From NCBI GenBank assembly GCA_002373045.1, contig DFHU01000030.1, forward strand, positions 43,932 through 107,931: a stretch of DNA of 64,000 bases. Reading direction: 5' to 3'. This stretch comes from Pseudoselenomonas ruminantium (GTDB lineage: Bacteria > Bacillota > Negativicutes > Selenomonadales > Selenomonadaceae). Positions 30,171 through 39,816 of the stretch are shown here, one piece after another. The notes under the pieces were generated by a model, which saw only the letters and a list, made by a program, of their open reading frames with translations, searched no databases and was not told where the DNA came from. The translations under genes and the position numbers were made by a program. How positions within the stretch are numbered: position 1 is the first letter of the stretch; every line of letters starts with the position of its first letter.

Positions 30171-30769
30171 AATTGCAGTTTATCGGTCAGTTCGTACTGA
30201 AGGTATCCCGTCCATGCGTTGTTCGGGGCGAACGGGGAGTAATTTTTCTGTTTTCCGCTAAACGACCCCCTCGTAAAAAATAGCTGTCCTGTTACCTGCG
30301 CCGGGCAGGCCAACGGCGCTCCTTTCAACGTGTTTTCTTAGCATTTTCTTATCGGGGCCGGCCTTCACTACGTTCAGGCAGTCGCTCCCTACAGAAAAAT
30401 CACTCCCCGTTCGCCCCAAGTTACGGATTAGGCAACCGGCGAGAACTCGGTACCCCCATAACAAGAACATCGATGTACTTGTTCCTTGTCACTGTGAAGA
30501 TGCCAGCTTATACGGACATCGCTTAGGGCGGAGGTGGTGATGCTTTTCGCCGTGGAACGACTGTCCGAACGAAGTGAGGACTGGCCCACAAACGATAGTT
30601 CCTGAACATTGAGATGAACATACGCGCCGCCGGTCTTGCCCGGCGCAGGTAACTAAAAAGCCCATACACCAGCTTGTGGGTCATTTAGTGGAACGGCGAA
30701 AAGTATTACCACCTCCACCCCCACTGAGCTGTAACAAAAAAATAAAGCGCGCACTATCAAACTGCAATT
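30171..30769. mobile_element. Palindromic non-coding element, copy A (599 bp)
   Basis: Bounded by the inverted ends AATTGCAGTTT (30171-30181) and AAACTGCAATT (30759-30769). Inside are two long imperfect hairpins: 30225-30417 (arms starting GGGGCGAACGGGGAGT) and 30530-30716 (arms starting GGAGGTGGTGATGCTTTTCG). Between them is a perfect 24-bp palindrome at 30460-30483 centred on ACATCGATGT. Copy B at 36364-36969 carries the same parts in the opposite orientation, with matching blocks along the whole length. No credible protein is encoded. It looks like a MITE-type or structured-RNA repeat; mobility is inferred from the two copies and inverted ends. Confidence 0.75.
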
Positions 30770-30774
30770 TTTCA

Positions 30775-30812
30775 TAAAAAAGCCCGAGGAAATATCTTTT
30801 CCCTCGGGCCGC
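30775..30812 (-). terminator. Terminator of the trp operon (after trpA)
   Basis: GCCCGAGG (30782-30789) pairs with CCTCGGGC (30802-30809), followed by TTTTTTATG on the minus strand. The end of palindromic element A lies only 5 bases beyond. Confidence 0.85.
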
Positions 30813-30814
30813 AT

Positions 30815-31588
30815 TTATAGCAAATTTCTCGGATGCATAGACTTCACATAAGCCCCCACATACTCCGGCGCATCCTTCCCATATTTTTCGAGCAGCTTCA
30901 CAATCGCCGACCCCACAATCACGCCATCGGCAATCTGGGCCATCCGTTTTGACTGGTCGGGATTGGCAATACCAAAGCCAATGGCGCAGGGCACATCCGT
31001 CACCTTGCGGATTTCCTCCACCATTTCCGTCAGATTCGTGGTGATTTCCTTGCGCACACCGGTAACGCCCAAACTGCTGACCACATAGATAAAGCCCGTG
31101 GCTTCTTTGGCAATCATGGCGATGCGCTCATGAGACGTCGGTGCAATCATGGAAATCAAATCCACGCCGTACTTTTCGCTAAGTGCGGAAAATTCCTCTT
31201 TTTCCTCATAGGGCAAATCCGGCAGGATAAGCCCATCAATCCCCACTTCCTGACATTTGGCGAAGAAATCCTCCCCGCCATAAGAGAACACCACATTGGC
31301 ATAGGTCATAAAGACCAGCGGAATCGTAACTTCCTGCCGCAGTTCCTTGACCATCTTGAAAATCTTGTTGGTATTGACGCCGTTTTTCAATGCCCCCAAT
31401 GTAGAACGCTGAATTACCGGCCCTTCGGCTGTGGGGTCAGAGAAGGGAATCCCCAGTTCGATAAGGTCAGCACCATTATCCACAGCCGCCTTAATCGCGG
31501 CCTTGCTCGTTTCCATATCGGGGAAACCGCAGGTAAAAAAGGGTATAAAGGCTTTGCCGTTTTTGAATGCATTTGCAATATTACTCAT
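30815..31588 (-). CDS. trpA: Tryptophan synthase alpha subunit
   Basis: Cleaves indole-3-glycerol phosphate to indole and glyceraldehyde 3-phosphate; indole is channelled to TrpB. 257 residues. The catalytic Glu and Asp lie in [17 protein letters not shown] near residue 49; FMTYANVVF and GVTGVRKE follow in the usual order. The start is ATG 31586-31588, with GGGGGGAGG upstream, overlapping the end of trpB by 8 bases. It is the last gene of trpDCBA and is followed at once by a terminator and palindromic element A. Confidence 0.96.
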   Translation of the reverse strand: MSNIANAFKNGKAFIPFFTCGFPDMETSKAAIKAAVDNGADLIELGIPFSDPTAEGPVIQRSTLGALKNGVNTNKIFKMVKELRQEVTIPLVFMTYANVVFSYGGEDFFAKCQEVGIDGLILPDLPYEEKEEFSALSEKYGVDLISMIAPTSHERIAMIAKEATGFIYVVSSLGVTGVRKEITTNLTEMVEEIRKVTDVPCAIGFGIANPDQSKRMAQIADGVIVGSAIVKLLEKYGKDAPEYVGAYVKSMHPRNLL

Positions 31589-32771
31589 GAATATCCTCCC
31601 CCCGATAGCGGGCAATGGCGGCACAGTCCTTGTCGCCCCGTCCGGATACCGTTACAACGATGATTTTGTCCTTGTCCAGCTGCGGTGCCAATTTCATGGC
31701 ATGAGCGATGGCATGGGAGGACTCAATCGCCGGGATAATGCCCTCCGTCCGCGAGAGATATTCAAACGCCTCCACCGCTTCATCATCGGTAATCGCCACA
31801 TACTCTGCCCGCCCGATATCATGCAGGTGGGCATGTTCCGGGCCGACGCCGGGATAGTCAAGGCCCGCTGAAATCGAATACACCGGTGCAATCTGACCAT
31901 TTTCATCCTGACAGAAATAGGATTTCATGCCGTGGAAAATCCCTACACGCCCTGTGTTGATGGTCGCCGCCGTTTCAAAGGTGTCAATGCCCCGGCCGGC
32001 AGCTTCACAGCCAATCAGCCGTACCTGCTCATCCTCAATAAAGTGATAGAAACTGCCGATGGCATTGGAGCCGCCGCCCACACAGGCCAGTACCGCATCC
32101 GGCAGGCGGCCTTCTTTCTCTAACATCTGACTTTTGATTTCCTGTGAGATAACCGCCTGAAAGTCGCGGACTATCGTCGGGAACGGATGCGGCCCCATAA
32201 CGGAACCCAAGCAATAATGCGTGTCGCTGATACGGGTCGTCCATTCGCGCATGGCTTCGGATACGGCATCTTTAAGCGTTGCCGTGCCGGAAGTAACCGC
32301 TACAACCTTGGCTCCGAGCAAACGCATGCGGTAGACATTGAGCGCCTGCCGTTCCGTATCCTCCTTGCCCATAAAGACTACACAATCCATGCCCATAAGC
32401 GCTGCCGCCGTAGCCGTAGCCACACCATGCTGGCCGGCGCCGGTTTCGGCAATCAGGCGGGTCTTGCCCATCTTCTTGGCCAAGAGTGCCTGCCCCAGCA
32501 CATTATTGATTTTATGGGCACCGGTATGATTTAAGTCCTCGCGCTTGAGGTAGATTTTCGCCCCGCCCAAGTCGCGGGTCATCTTCTCCGCATAATAGAG
32601 CCGTGACGGCCGGCCGGCATAGTCATTTAAGAGTTCCGTGAGTTCCTGTTGGAACTGCGGGTCTTTTTTATAGTGATTATAGGCTTCTTCTAATTCGATA
32701 ACGGCATTCATCAAGGTTTCGGGAATATACTGCCCACCATGAATGCCAAATCTTCCCTGAGGATTGGTCAT
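31581..32771 (-). CDS. trpB: Tryptophan synthase beta subunit
   Basis: PLP enzyme that joins indole and L-serine to make tryptophan. 396 residues, the standard TrpB1 length. It shows [19 protein letters not shown] with the PLP lysine, the indole-side Glu in [15 protein letters not shown], and the phosphate-binding loop [12 protein letters not shown]. It overlaps trpC by 4 bases (ATGA) and trpA by 8. Its co-substrate serine is made by serA and serC, which flank this operon. Confidence 0.97.
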   Translation of the reverse strand: MTNPQGRFGIHGGQYIPETLMNAVIELEEAYNHYKKDPQFQQELTELLNDYAGRPSRLYYAEKMTRDLGGAKIYLKREDLNHTGAHKINNVLGQALLAKKMGKTRLIAETGAGQHGVATATAAALMGMDCVVFMGKEDTERQALNVYRMRLLGAKVVAVTSGTATLKDAVSEAMREWTTRISDTHYCLGSVMGPHPFPTIVRDFQAVISQEIKSQMLEKEGRLPDAVLACVGGGSNAIGSFYHFIEDEQVRLIGCEAAGRGIDTFETAATINTGRVGIFHGMKSYFCQDENGQIAPVYSISAGLDYPGVGPEHAHLHDIGRAEYVAITDDEAVEAFEYLSRTEGIIPAIESSHAIAHAMKLAPQLDKDKIIVVTVSGRGDKDCAAIARYRGEDIHE

Positions 32772-33574
32772 TGCAAACTCTCCTTTACTCTATCCGCAGC
32801 GGCATAAAACTCCGCTAGTTTTCCATTCTTATCTTCCGCCCGCATCAAGGCTTCTCCCACCAGCACAGCGCCGGCGCCCATCTTCACAGCGGCTTTGACA
32901 TCTTCTGCATCTTTGATGCCGCTTTCGGCTACAAAGATAATTTCTGCAGGCACTAGCTCTCGCAGGTTGGCACTATTATTGAGGTCTACGGAAAAATCCT
33001 TGAGGTTGCGGTTATTGACGCCGATTATTCGCGCCCCCGCATTTAAGGCCATCTTTACTTCTGCTTCATCATGAGCTTCCACCAGCGCCGACAGCCCCAG
33101 CTTATCGCAGATGGCCAAGTATTTCCGAATCTGCTCCTCCGTAAGCAAGGAGCAAATCAAGAGCACCGCCGCCGCGCCCAAAAGCTTGGCTTCATAAATC
33201 ATATATTCATCCACGGTGAAATCCTTGCGCAAACAGGGAATGTTCACCACCGCCGCAATCTCCCGCAGGTAAGCATCACTGCCTAAAAACTCACGTGGCT
33301 CCGTCAACACGGAAATTGCATCAGCGCCGGCAGCCTCGTATTCCTTGGCAATCTGCAAATAGGGAAAGTTCGGAGTAATAAGCCCTTTAGAAGGCGAAGC
33401 CTTCTTGCATTCGCAAATAAAGGACAGTTTCTTTTTCCGCAAGGCCTGTTCAAAGGCAAAATCCCCTTTGGGCAGCGCCATTGCTTCCTCACGGATTTGT
33501 GCGAGCGGCTTTTCTGCTTTCGCTGCCTCCACCCGTTCGCGGGCGTAACCTGCTAATCGTTCTAATACATTCAT
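32768..33574 (-). CDS. trpC: Indole-3-glycerol phosphate synthase
   Basis: Closes the indole ring from carboxyphenylaminodeoxyribulose phosphate. 268 residues, TrpC only, not fused to TrpF. It has [15 protein letters not shown] with a catalytic Lys and the general-base and general-acid lysines and glutamates in [11 protein letters not shown] and [27 protein letters not shown] and [12 protein letters not shown] follow. Its start overlaps the trpD stop and its end overlaps trpB (both ATGA), giving tight coupling. No trpF is found in the window. Confidence 0.96.
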   Translation of the reverse strand: MNVLERLAGYARERVEAAKAEKPLAQIREEAMALPKGDFAFEQALRKKKLSFICECKKASPSKGLITPNFPYLQIAKEYEAAGADAISVLTEPREFLGSDAYLREIAAVVNIPCLRKDFTVDEYMIYEAKLLGAAAVLLICSLLTEEQIRKYLAICDKLGLSALVEAHDEAEVKMALNAGARIIGVNNRNLKDFSVDLNNSANLRELVPAEIIFVAESGIKDAEDVKAAVKMGAGAVLVGEALMRAEDKNGKLAEFYAAADRVKESLQ

Positions 33575-34602
33575 GCCACCGCCTGCACTTTCTGACTTAT
33601 AGCGGCAAACTTCTCCAAAGTTTCCATTGCCTTGCCGGAGTCAATAAGCTCTGCCGCAAGTTTTATGCCCTCCGCCAAAGTCGGTGCCTTGTCGTTAATG
33701 TAAAGCGCCGCGCCTGCATTTAAGAGCACCGCATTGCGCTTATGTCCGCGCTCGCCCTGCAAAATACTGCGGGTAATCGCAGCATTTTCCGCGGGCGTAC
33801 CGCCCACTAAATCATCCTTCGTGCAGCGTTCCATACCGAAATCTTCCGGCTTAATGGTATAAGCCTTGACCCAGCCATCGCGGATTTCGCAGACCGCCGT
33901 AGGCGCTGATAAGGAAATCTCATCCAATTTATCCTTGCCATAGACCACCATGCCCCGCTTTACGCCCAAACTGCTAAGCACATGCGCAAGCGGTGCCACA
34001 AGGTATTCATCATAAACCCCCAAGAGCTGACGGGTCGGGCTGCCGGGATTGGTCAGCGGCCCCAAGATATTAAACACCGTCCGCACACCGAGTTCCTTGC
34101 GGATGGCACCGACATATTTCATAGAAGTATGATACTTCTGCGCAAAGAAGAAACACATGCCCACTTCATCGAGCAGTTTCTTGCACATCTCCGGGCTTTG
34201 CTCAATATTGACGCCCAGCGCCTCCAGACAATCTGCCGTACCGCATTTGGAAGACGCTGCACGGTTGCCATGCTTGGCCACTTTTACGCCGCCCGCAGCC
34301 GCCACTAAACTTGCCGTGGTGGAGATATTGAAGCTTTGGGAGTGGTCGCCGCCGGTACCGACAATATCGCAGATATCCATGCCCGTATCCACCTTCGTCG
34401 CATGGTCACGCATCGCCGCCGCACAGCCGGCGATTTCCTCCGTGGTTTCCGCACGCGCACTCTTGGTGGAAAGTGCCGCGAGGAACGCCGCATTCTGCGT
34501 AGGACTAGTCTTGCCGCTCATAATCTCATTCATCACGGCGTAAGCTTCATCGTAAGTCAAATCTTCTTTGCTGACAATCTTTACAATAGCCTGCTCAATC
34601 AT
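33571..34602 (-). CDS. trpD: Anthranilate phosphoribosyltransferase
   Basis: Transfers phosphoribose from PRPP to anthranilate. 343 residues. The PRPP/Mg loop [38 protein letters not shown] and the anthranilate site [16 protein letters not shown] are clear. The start is ATG 34600-34602, with GAAGGAGG upstream; an upstream in-frame ATG would add 15 residues inside the T-box leader. It is the first gene of the operon, which lacks trpE and trpG, so anthranilate must come from genes elsewhere. Controlled by the T-box just upstream. Confidence 0.96.
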   Translation of the reverse strand: MIEQAIVKIVSKEDLTYDEAYAVMNEIMSGKTSPTQNAAFLAALSTKSARAETTEEIAGCAAAMRDHATKVDTGMDICDIVGTGGDHSQSFNISTTASLVAAAGGVKVAKHGNRAASSKCGTADCLEALGVNIEQSPEMCKKLLDEVGMCFFFAQKYHTSMKYVGAIRKELGVRTVFNILGPLTNPGSPTRQLLGVYDEYLVAPLAHVLSSLGVKRGMVVYGKDKLDEISLSAPTAVCEIRDGWVKAYTIKPEDFGMERCTKDDLVGGTPAENAAITRSILQGERGHKRNAVLLNAGAALYINDKAPTLAEGIKLAAELIDSGKAMETLEKFAAISQKVQAVA

Positions 34603-34655
34603 GGTAAATCCTCCTTCGATACAAAAACTCCGGCACGGTTCTGCCATAACCCAGG

Positions 34656-34965
34656 CAAAATAAAACGCCCTTGACAGAACTATCTATTCTATCAAGGACG
34701 AAAAGTTTTCACACTATCCGCGGTGCCACCTTGTTTTCATGGCTTTTTGCCATGCGCTTTGCAGGATACAACCATATCCCCGGAAACTCACGCGTTCCTC
34801 ACGTTGCAGAATACTCTGATTTGACAGGTCAAATCATTTGACTGCACCCTCAGCGGTCCATTTGACCATCCGTTTCTTGCCTGACTTCCAGCAACGCAGG
34901 CTCTCTGTAAAGGCGTAAAAGCCGTTATCTCCGCTTCATCGGTTTAGGTCACTACGATAAAATAA
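34656..34965 (-). promoter_or_regulatory. Tryptophan-specific T-box riboswitch of trpDCBA
   Basis: On the minus strand the leader carries the T-box sequence AAGGTGGCACCGCGG (34718-34732). It is followed by a terminator with arms CGTCCTTGA and TCAAGGGCG (34666-34700) and TTTTATTTT. Upstream in a Stem I-like region, a TGG codon (34858-34860) sits in the context AAATGGACC, which fits a Trp specifier loop. Such leaders sense uncharged tRNA and let transcription continue when the tRNA is not aminoacylated. The exact 5' limit and promoter are not certain. Confidence 0.88.
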
Positions 34966-35130
34966 TCTTACAATATTATTTATCGCAGTTCCTTATTGTT
35001 TAATTTTGAAATTGATGTAAGCTTATCATTATTCCGCAGGTATGTCAAGATATTTTTCGTAAATCTGTAAAATTTATCTTTCCAGTTTCACCATCTGTAT
35101 TTTATAGAGGAACAATATTTGTTTTTGCCC

Positions 35131-35159
35131 TTGCTTTTATAAAAAATTAGGGGTAAAAT
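35131..35159 (+). promoter_or_regulatory. Predicted promoter of serC
   Basis: TTGCTT (35131-35136), a 17-base spacer and TAAAAT (35154-35159), about 58 bases before the serC start. Confidence 0.6.
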
Positions 35160-35217
35160 AAAGAAAAATATCCGCTATATGTAACATTGTAAGTTTTTTA
35201 CTTTTAGGAGGTACTCC

Positions 35218-36309
35218 ATGGAAGCAAATCGCGTATATAACTTTAATCCCGGCCCGGCTACCCTGCCCCTGTCGGTACTCAAGGAAGCACAGGCAGAATT
35301 TCTGAACTTTGGTGACAGCGGCATGTCCATTCTGGAAATCAGTCACCGTGCTAAGCCCTATGCCGCCGTGCATGCACAGGCCAAAGCCGATATCAAGGAG
35401 CTCATGGGCCTCGGCGACGATTACGAAGTCCTGTTCTGCCAGGGCGGCGCCAGCCAGCAGTTCGCCATGATTCCGCTGAACTTTGCAAGCAAAGACCATC
35501 CCGGCAGCTATGTCCTGTCCGGCAGTTTTGCCTCCAAGGCCTATAAAGAGGCGGAACTCTTAGGCGTAGGCGAAATCGCTGCTTCCAGCAAGGATAGAGA
35601 TTTCAAGCATATTCCCATTCAAGAAGAACTCAAAATCAATCCGAATGCTGCCTATGTACACCTTTGCTACAACAATACCATTTATGGTACGGAATATCAC
35701 TACATTCCTGAAACAAACGGCGTGCCCCTCTTTGCCGATATGTCCTCGGATATGCTCTCCCGCCCGCTGGACTTCCAGAAATTTGACTTCATCTACGCCG
35801 GCGTGCAGAAGAACTTAGGCCCTGCTGGTGTCGTGCTCGTCGTTGCCAAAAAAGAACTGCTCGCCAAGAGCCCCAAGACTCTGCCGACCATGTTCCGCTA
35901 CAGCACCTTCCTCGAAAAGGATTCCCTCTACAACACGCCGCCTGCTTTCTGCATCTATATGGTCGGCAAAGTTGCCGCCTGGATTAAGGCTGAAGGCGGC
36001 CTTGAGGAAATGGCTAAACGCAACAAAAAGAAAGCCGCTGTGGTCTACGATGCCATCGACAATTCCGACGGTTTCTACAAAGGCCATGCCGACAAGGACA
36101 GCCGTTCTTTCATGAACGTCACCTTCCGCCTGCCCTCTGAAGAACTCGAAGCCAAATTCGTAAAAGAAGCTCTTGAGCAAGGCCTTAGCGGTGTCAAAGG
36201 CCACCGCAGTGTCGGCGGCATGCGCGCATCCATCTACAACGCCATGCCCTATGAAGGCGCTGAAAAACTCGCCCAGTTCATGGATAAGTTCCGCAAAGAA
36301 AACGCATAA
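35218..36309 (+). CDS. serC: Phosphoserine aminotransferase
   Basis: PLP aminotransferase making phosphoserine from 3-phosphohydroxypyruvate and glutamate, the second step of serine synthesis; it usually also acts in pyridoxal phosphate synthesis. 363 residues. It starts VYNFNPGPATLPLSVL; LFCQGGASQQFAMIPLN binds PLP phosphate; DFIYAGVQKNLGPAG holds the PLP lysine; the substrate-binding KGHRSVGGMRASIYNAM is near the end. TAGGAGG precedes the ATG. It is divergent from the trp operon and stands opposite serA across it. A terminator and palindromic element B follow. Confidence 0.97.
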   Translation: MEANRVYNFNPGPATLPLSVLKEAQAEFLNFGDSGMSILEISHRAKPYAAVHAQAKADIKELMGLGDDYEVLFCQGGASQQFAMIPLNFASKDHPGSYVLSGSFASKAYKEAELLGVGEIAASSKDRDFKHIPIQEELKINPNAAYVHLCYNNTIYGTEYHYIPETNGVPLFADMSSDMLSRPLDFQKFDFIYAGVQKNLGPAGVVLVVAKKELLAKSPKTLPTMFRYSTFLEKDSLYNTPPAFCIYMVGKVAAWIKAEGGLEEMAKRNKKKAAVVYDAIDNSDGFYKGHADKDSRSFMNVTFRLPSEELEAKFVKEALEQGLSGVKGHRSVGGMRASIYNAMPYEGAEKLAQFMDKFRKENA

Positions 36310-36324
36310 GTTTACTTTTTTCAT

Positions 36325-36356
36325 AGCTGGCTCGTCAATTGACGGGTCAGCTTTTT
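36325..36356 (+). terminator. Terminator of serC
   Basis: AGCTGGCTCGTC and GACGGGTCAGCT (36325-36352) form a hairpin with one mismatch, followed by TTTTT. Element B begins 8 bases beyond. Confidence 0.8.
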
Positions 36357-36363
36357 AGGTTAC

Positions 36364-36969
36364 AATTGCAGTTTGTGCGTTAGTTCGTGCTGAAATATTT
36401 TTGTTACAGCTCAGTTTGGGCGGAGGTGGTAATACTTTTCGCCGTTGCACTAAATGACCCACAAGCAAGTGTATGGGCTTTTTAGTGACCTGCGCCGGGC
36501 AAGACCGGCGGCGCGTATGTTCATATCAGTGTTTAGTTTATACCGTTTGTGGGCCAGCCCTCACTTCGTTCGGACAGTCGTTCCACGGCGAAAAGCATCA
36601 CCACCTCCGCCCTGAGTGATGTCCGCATAGAATGTATTTTTCCTCGATGATAAGCAACAAGTACATCGATGTTCTTGTTACGGGAGAGACGAGTTCGTGG
36701 CGATAGTCTAATCCGTAACTTGGGGCGAACGGGGAGTGCTTTTTCTGTTAGGAGCGACTGCCTGAACGCAGTGAAGGCCGACCCCATATAGAACAAGGCT
36801 AGGATAATACGCTGAAAGAAGCGCCGTTGGCCTGCCCGGCGCGAGTAGCTGGACAGCTCTATTTTGCGAAGGGGTCGTTTAGCGGGAAACAGAAAAAGTA
36901 CTCCCCGTTCGCCCCTGACTACGTATGGACAGGATACCTTTATCACGAATTTACCGACAAACTGCAATT
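36364..36969. mobile_element. Palindromic non-coding element, copy B (606 bp, inverted relative to copy A)
   Basis: Bounded by AATTGCAGTTT (36364-36374) and AAACTGCAATT (36959-36969). It holds hairpins at 36422-36608 (arms GGAGGTGGTAATACTTTTCG...) and 36722-36915 (arms GGGGCGAACGGGGAGTGC...). Between them at 36656-36679 is the same perfect 24-bp palindrome as in copy A. Read as reverse complement, copy A matches it block by block, including ACCTGCGCCGGGCAAGACCG and CTAATCCGTAACTTGGGGCG. Most differences are in loops and between hairpins. No credible gene lies inside. A TAC at both outer edges might be a short target duplication. Confidence 0.75.
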
Positions 36970-36972
36970 TAC

Positions 36973-37057
36973 GAAAAAGCCCGGTGGCTGATGATGCTTT
37001 TCCGTCGCGTTTGGCAAGCCTGCCTAAGCAAAGGAAAAGTATTATCAGCCACCAGGC
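36973..37057 (-). terminator. Long terminator hairpin after the 5'-nucleotidase gene
   Basis: Arms at about 36981-37003 and 37033-37056 (GGTGGCTGATGATGCTTTTCC / GGAAAAGTATTATCAGCC) form a stem of over 20 bp, followed by TTTTT on the minus strand. Its inner TGCTTTT/AAAAGTA arms match those inside elements A and B, including the same mispaired position. Confidence 0.7.
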
Positions 37058-37082
37058 GTCTTTGTGCTACGATGTAAACAGC

Positions 37083-38606
37083 TTACTTCATTGTAATGCG
37101 TCCAAGCTCAATCCCCTGCAACCCATTTTTCTGCAAATACTCCACAAAAATGCTTTCCAGCGGACCAAAGTCACCTTTCATCTGTGCGCCCTTCAGCATA
37201 TCATAACCATCGCCTCCGGCCGCAGTGAAATCATTAAGCGCCAACGTATAGATTTTGCTCTCCTCTAACGGCTGTTCCTGCACCTTGATTTCACTGACAC
37301 GCTTACCTGCAGGTGCCTTGGTATCTACCGTAAAGGTCATGCCGCTGACATCCAAAAAGCCGCCGAAAGTTGCCGGCAGATACTGTACGGATAATTCCAG
37401 CATAGACTTCAGCGTCTTGCCGTCCACTGCCAAAGTTATCACGCGGTTGTTAAAGGGGAAAATATCCAATACTGCCCCCTTGGTAATCTTGCCCGCAGGG
37501 AGTGCTGTACGCAGACTGCCACCATTGACCATAGCCACATCAGCCTCCGTTGCCTGCCGCAAAGCATCAGCGGCCAGATTGCCCAGCTCCGATTCCTGTG
37601 TCCGCACAATCTCACGTGCAGCCGTAAGTGTCCGCGGACTTTCTGCTACTACGGTTTCCGTTTCCATTTTCACCTGCGTACTGATTTCCTGCAAAGCCTG
37701 TGCTACGCCCTCATCAGGCATTTTTGCCAGTTTTTCTACCCCCTGACGGTTTAACAGCAAAGCCTGTGCCTTACGCAGTTTATGGTCTTTCACTACGAGT
37801 TCCACCTTGCCCAGGGCCTGACCATGACAGCCTGTTTGACAGATAAGCGTATTGCCCACTTTCATCCCCTTGGGCAGTGTGGTATGGCTGTGCCCATCAA
37901 TGATGATATCAAAGCCCGGCACTGCCTTTGCCAGCTGCTCTGTCGTTACCACTGAACTCTTATCAATCCCCATATGCATAAGCCCAATTACTACATCATG
38001 CGAAGCACGCAGTTTAGGCATTAATTCCCGCGCCACCGCAATGGGGTCAGTAAAGGCAACCTCTTTCACGTTTAAGGGATTCGTCTTGTAGGCTATTTCC
38101 GGCGTGGACAGGCCCATTACCGCTACCTTAACCCCATTGAAATCATAACTCTTATACGGACGGAAAATATACTGTGTTTTATCCTTATCCATGAGATTTG
38201 CACTCAACACGGGAAAATTCAGGATACGGGCAAGTTCGATTAACCGCTGGCTGCCAAAATTAAAGTCATGGTTTCCCGGCGTCATAGCATCAAAACCCGC
38301 AATATTCATCAACATAGCCATATTACTGCCCCGGCTTAGATTAATAAGCGTCAAACCATGAAACGTATCCCCGGCATCCAAAGCCAATGTATCTTCATCA
38401 GCTCCCTTTTGCGCCCAAATAGCACCTGCGAGCCAATCCATGCCAATGGTCTTGCCCTCATCATCCGTACTCTGCACCCGCGCATGGATGTCATTGGTAT
38501 GCAGAATGGTGATATGTATACCATCTTTCTGCACAGAAGCAAAAACCGGCAAGGGCAGGCTAAGGCATAACCCTAAAGCCGCCGCTATTAATTTCTTTTT
38601 CCACAT
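37083..38606 (-). CDS. Secreted 5'-nucleotidase/UshA-family metallophosphatase
   Basis: 507 residues. A signal peptide (KKKLIAAALGLCLSLPLPVFA) sends it to the periplasm or surface. The N-terminal two-metal phosphatase has ITILHTNDIHARVQ, DAGDTFHG, TPGNHDFNFGS, IGLMHMGID and DGHSHTTLP in the usual order. The C-terminal 5'-nucleotidase domain has NLAADALRQATEADVAMVNGG, DIFPFNNRVITL and LNDFTAAGGDGYDML. It probably releases nucleosides and phosphate from external nucleotides; exact substrate unknown. GAGGAGG precedes the ATG, 14 bases after mnmM. It ends at a long hairpin terminator. Confidence 0.9.
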   Translation of the reverse strand: MWKKKLIAAALGLCLSLPLPVFASVQKDGIHITILHTNDIHARVQSTDDEGKTIGMDWLAGAIWAQKGADEDTLALDAGDTFHGLTLINLSRGSNMAMLMNIAGFDAMTPGNHDFNFGSQRLIELARILNFPVLSANLMDKDKTQYIFRPYKSYDFNGVKVAVMGLSTPEIAYKTNPLNVKEVAFTDPIAVARELMPKLRASHDVVIGLMHMGIDKSSVVTTEQLAKAVPGFDIIIDGHSHTTLPKGMKVGNTLICQTGCHGQALGKVELVVKDHKLRKAQALLLNRQGVEKLAKMPDEGVAQALQEISTQVKMETETVVAESPRTLTAAREIVRTQESELGNLAADALRQATEADVAMVNGGSLRTALPAGKITKGAVLDIFPFNNRVITLAVDGKTLKSMLELSVQYLPATFGGFLDVSGMTFTVDTKAPAGKRVSEIKVQEQPLEESKIYTLALNDFTAAGGDGYDMLKGAQMKGDFGPLESIFVEYLQKNGLQGIELGRITMK

Positions 38607-38620
38607 AAACTATCCTCCTC

Positions 38621-39181
38621 TTACCTCACTTTTTCCACCACATAGGCATAAGGTGCCGTCCGCGCATGATTGAGCAAACGATAACAACCAACTGTATAAT
38701 TCTTTTTCGACAACACGGCGAAAAATTCCTCTAAACTGGCCGCTTCCTGTGCCCCTGCCTCATGTCCAGGATAGGCGACAAGCACACATACCCCATTACA
38801 GCTCAACTTGTCCAACACCTGCTTTACCGCGGTCATCGTGCTTTCCTTCTTGGTGGTAACACAATGCTCCTCGCCGGGCAGATAGCCAAGATTAAACATC
38901 GCCACATCAATAGGCTCGGACACCAATTCGGCAATTTTATCGTGACTAGCTAAAACATAATTAATCCGCCCAGCATATTTAGCGGTTAGCACCCGCGTAT
39001 TGTTTAGCGCCGTTTCCTGAATATCAAAGGCATAGATTTTTACCTCATCGACAGTATGCTCTGCCAAAAACAGCGTATCATGCCCATTGCCGGCGGTTGC
39101 ATCTACTACTGTCCGTGCATTTTTTAGTGCAGGTTCTATGGCTGCCTTAACCAAATTCAATACATTGCTTACCGTTTGCAA
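38621..39181 (-). CDS. mnmM: tRNA mnm5s2U-type methyltransferase (YtqB/MnmM family)
   Basis: 186-residue SAM-dependent methyltransferase of the YtqB family. Bacillus YtqB/MnmM methylates nm5U to mnm5U at the tRNA wobble position. It shows VVDATAGNGHDTLFLAE (SAM motif I), KIYAFDIQETALNNT (motif II) and FNLGYLPGEEH. The start is TTG at 39179-39181, with GGGGG 7 bases upstream. It follows pyrR after a terminator and precedes the nucleotidase by 14 bases, so those two may share an mRNA. The family is firm; the exact tRNA reaction is by similarity. Confidence 0.82.
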   Translation of the reverse strand: MQTVSNVLNLVKAAIEPALKNARTVVDATAGNGHDTLFLAEHTVDEVKIYAFDIQETALNNTRVLTAKYAGRINYVLASHDKIAELVSEPIDVAMFNLGYLPGEEHCVTTKKESTMTAVKQVLDKLSCNGVCVLVAYPGHEAGAQEAASLEEFFAVLSKKNYTVGCYRLLNHARTAPYAYVVEKVR

Positions 39182-39196
39182 GACTTTTCCCCCTAT

Positions 39197-39233
39197 AAAA
39201 AAGCCAAAGCAGAAAAAGCTCTCTGCCCTGGCT
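39197..39233 (-). terminator. Terminator after pyrR
   Basis: AGCCAAAGCAG (39202-39212) pairs with CTGCCCTGGCT (39223-39233) with internal mismatches, followed by TTTTTTATA on the minus strand. Confidence 0.7.
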
Positions 39234-39246
39234 ACACATTCTAAAT

Positions 39247-39816
<570 letters not shown>

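Noticed and set aside
30258..30470. 70-codon frame inside palindromic element A
   Set aside because: It crosses hairpin arms and is not kept in copy B; chance reading.
30171..30769. CRISPR-like array in the repeat-rich intergenic region
   Set aside because: Repeats are inverted, not regularly spaced direct repeats with spacers, and no cas gene is present.
36533..36967. 144-codon frame inside palindromic element B
   Set aside because: It runs over both hairpins, has no counterpart in copy A and no ribosome site.
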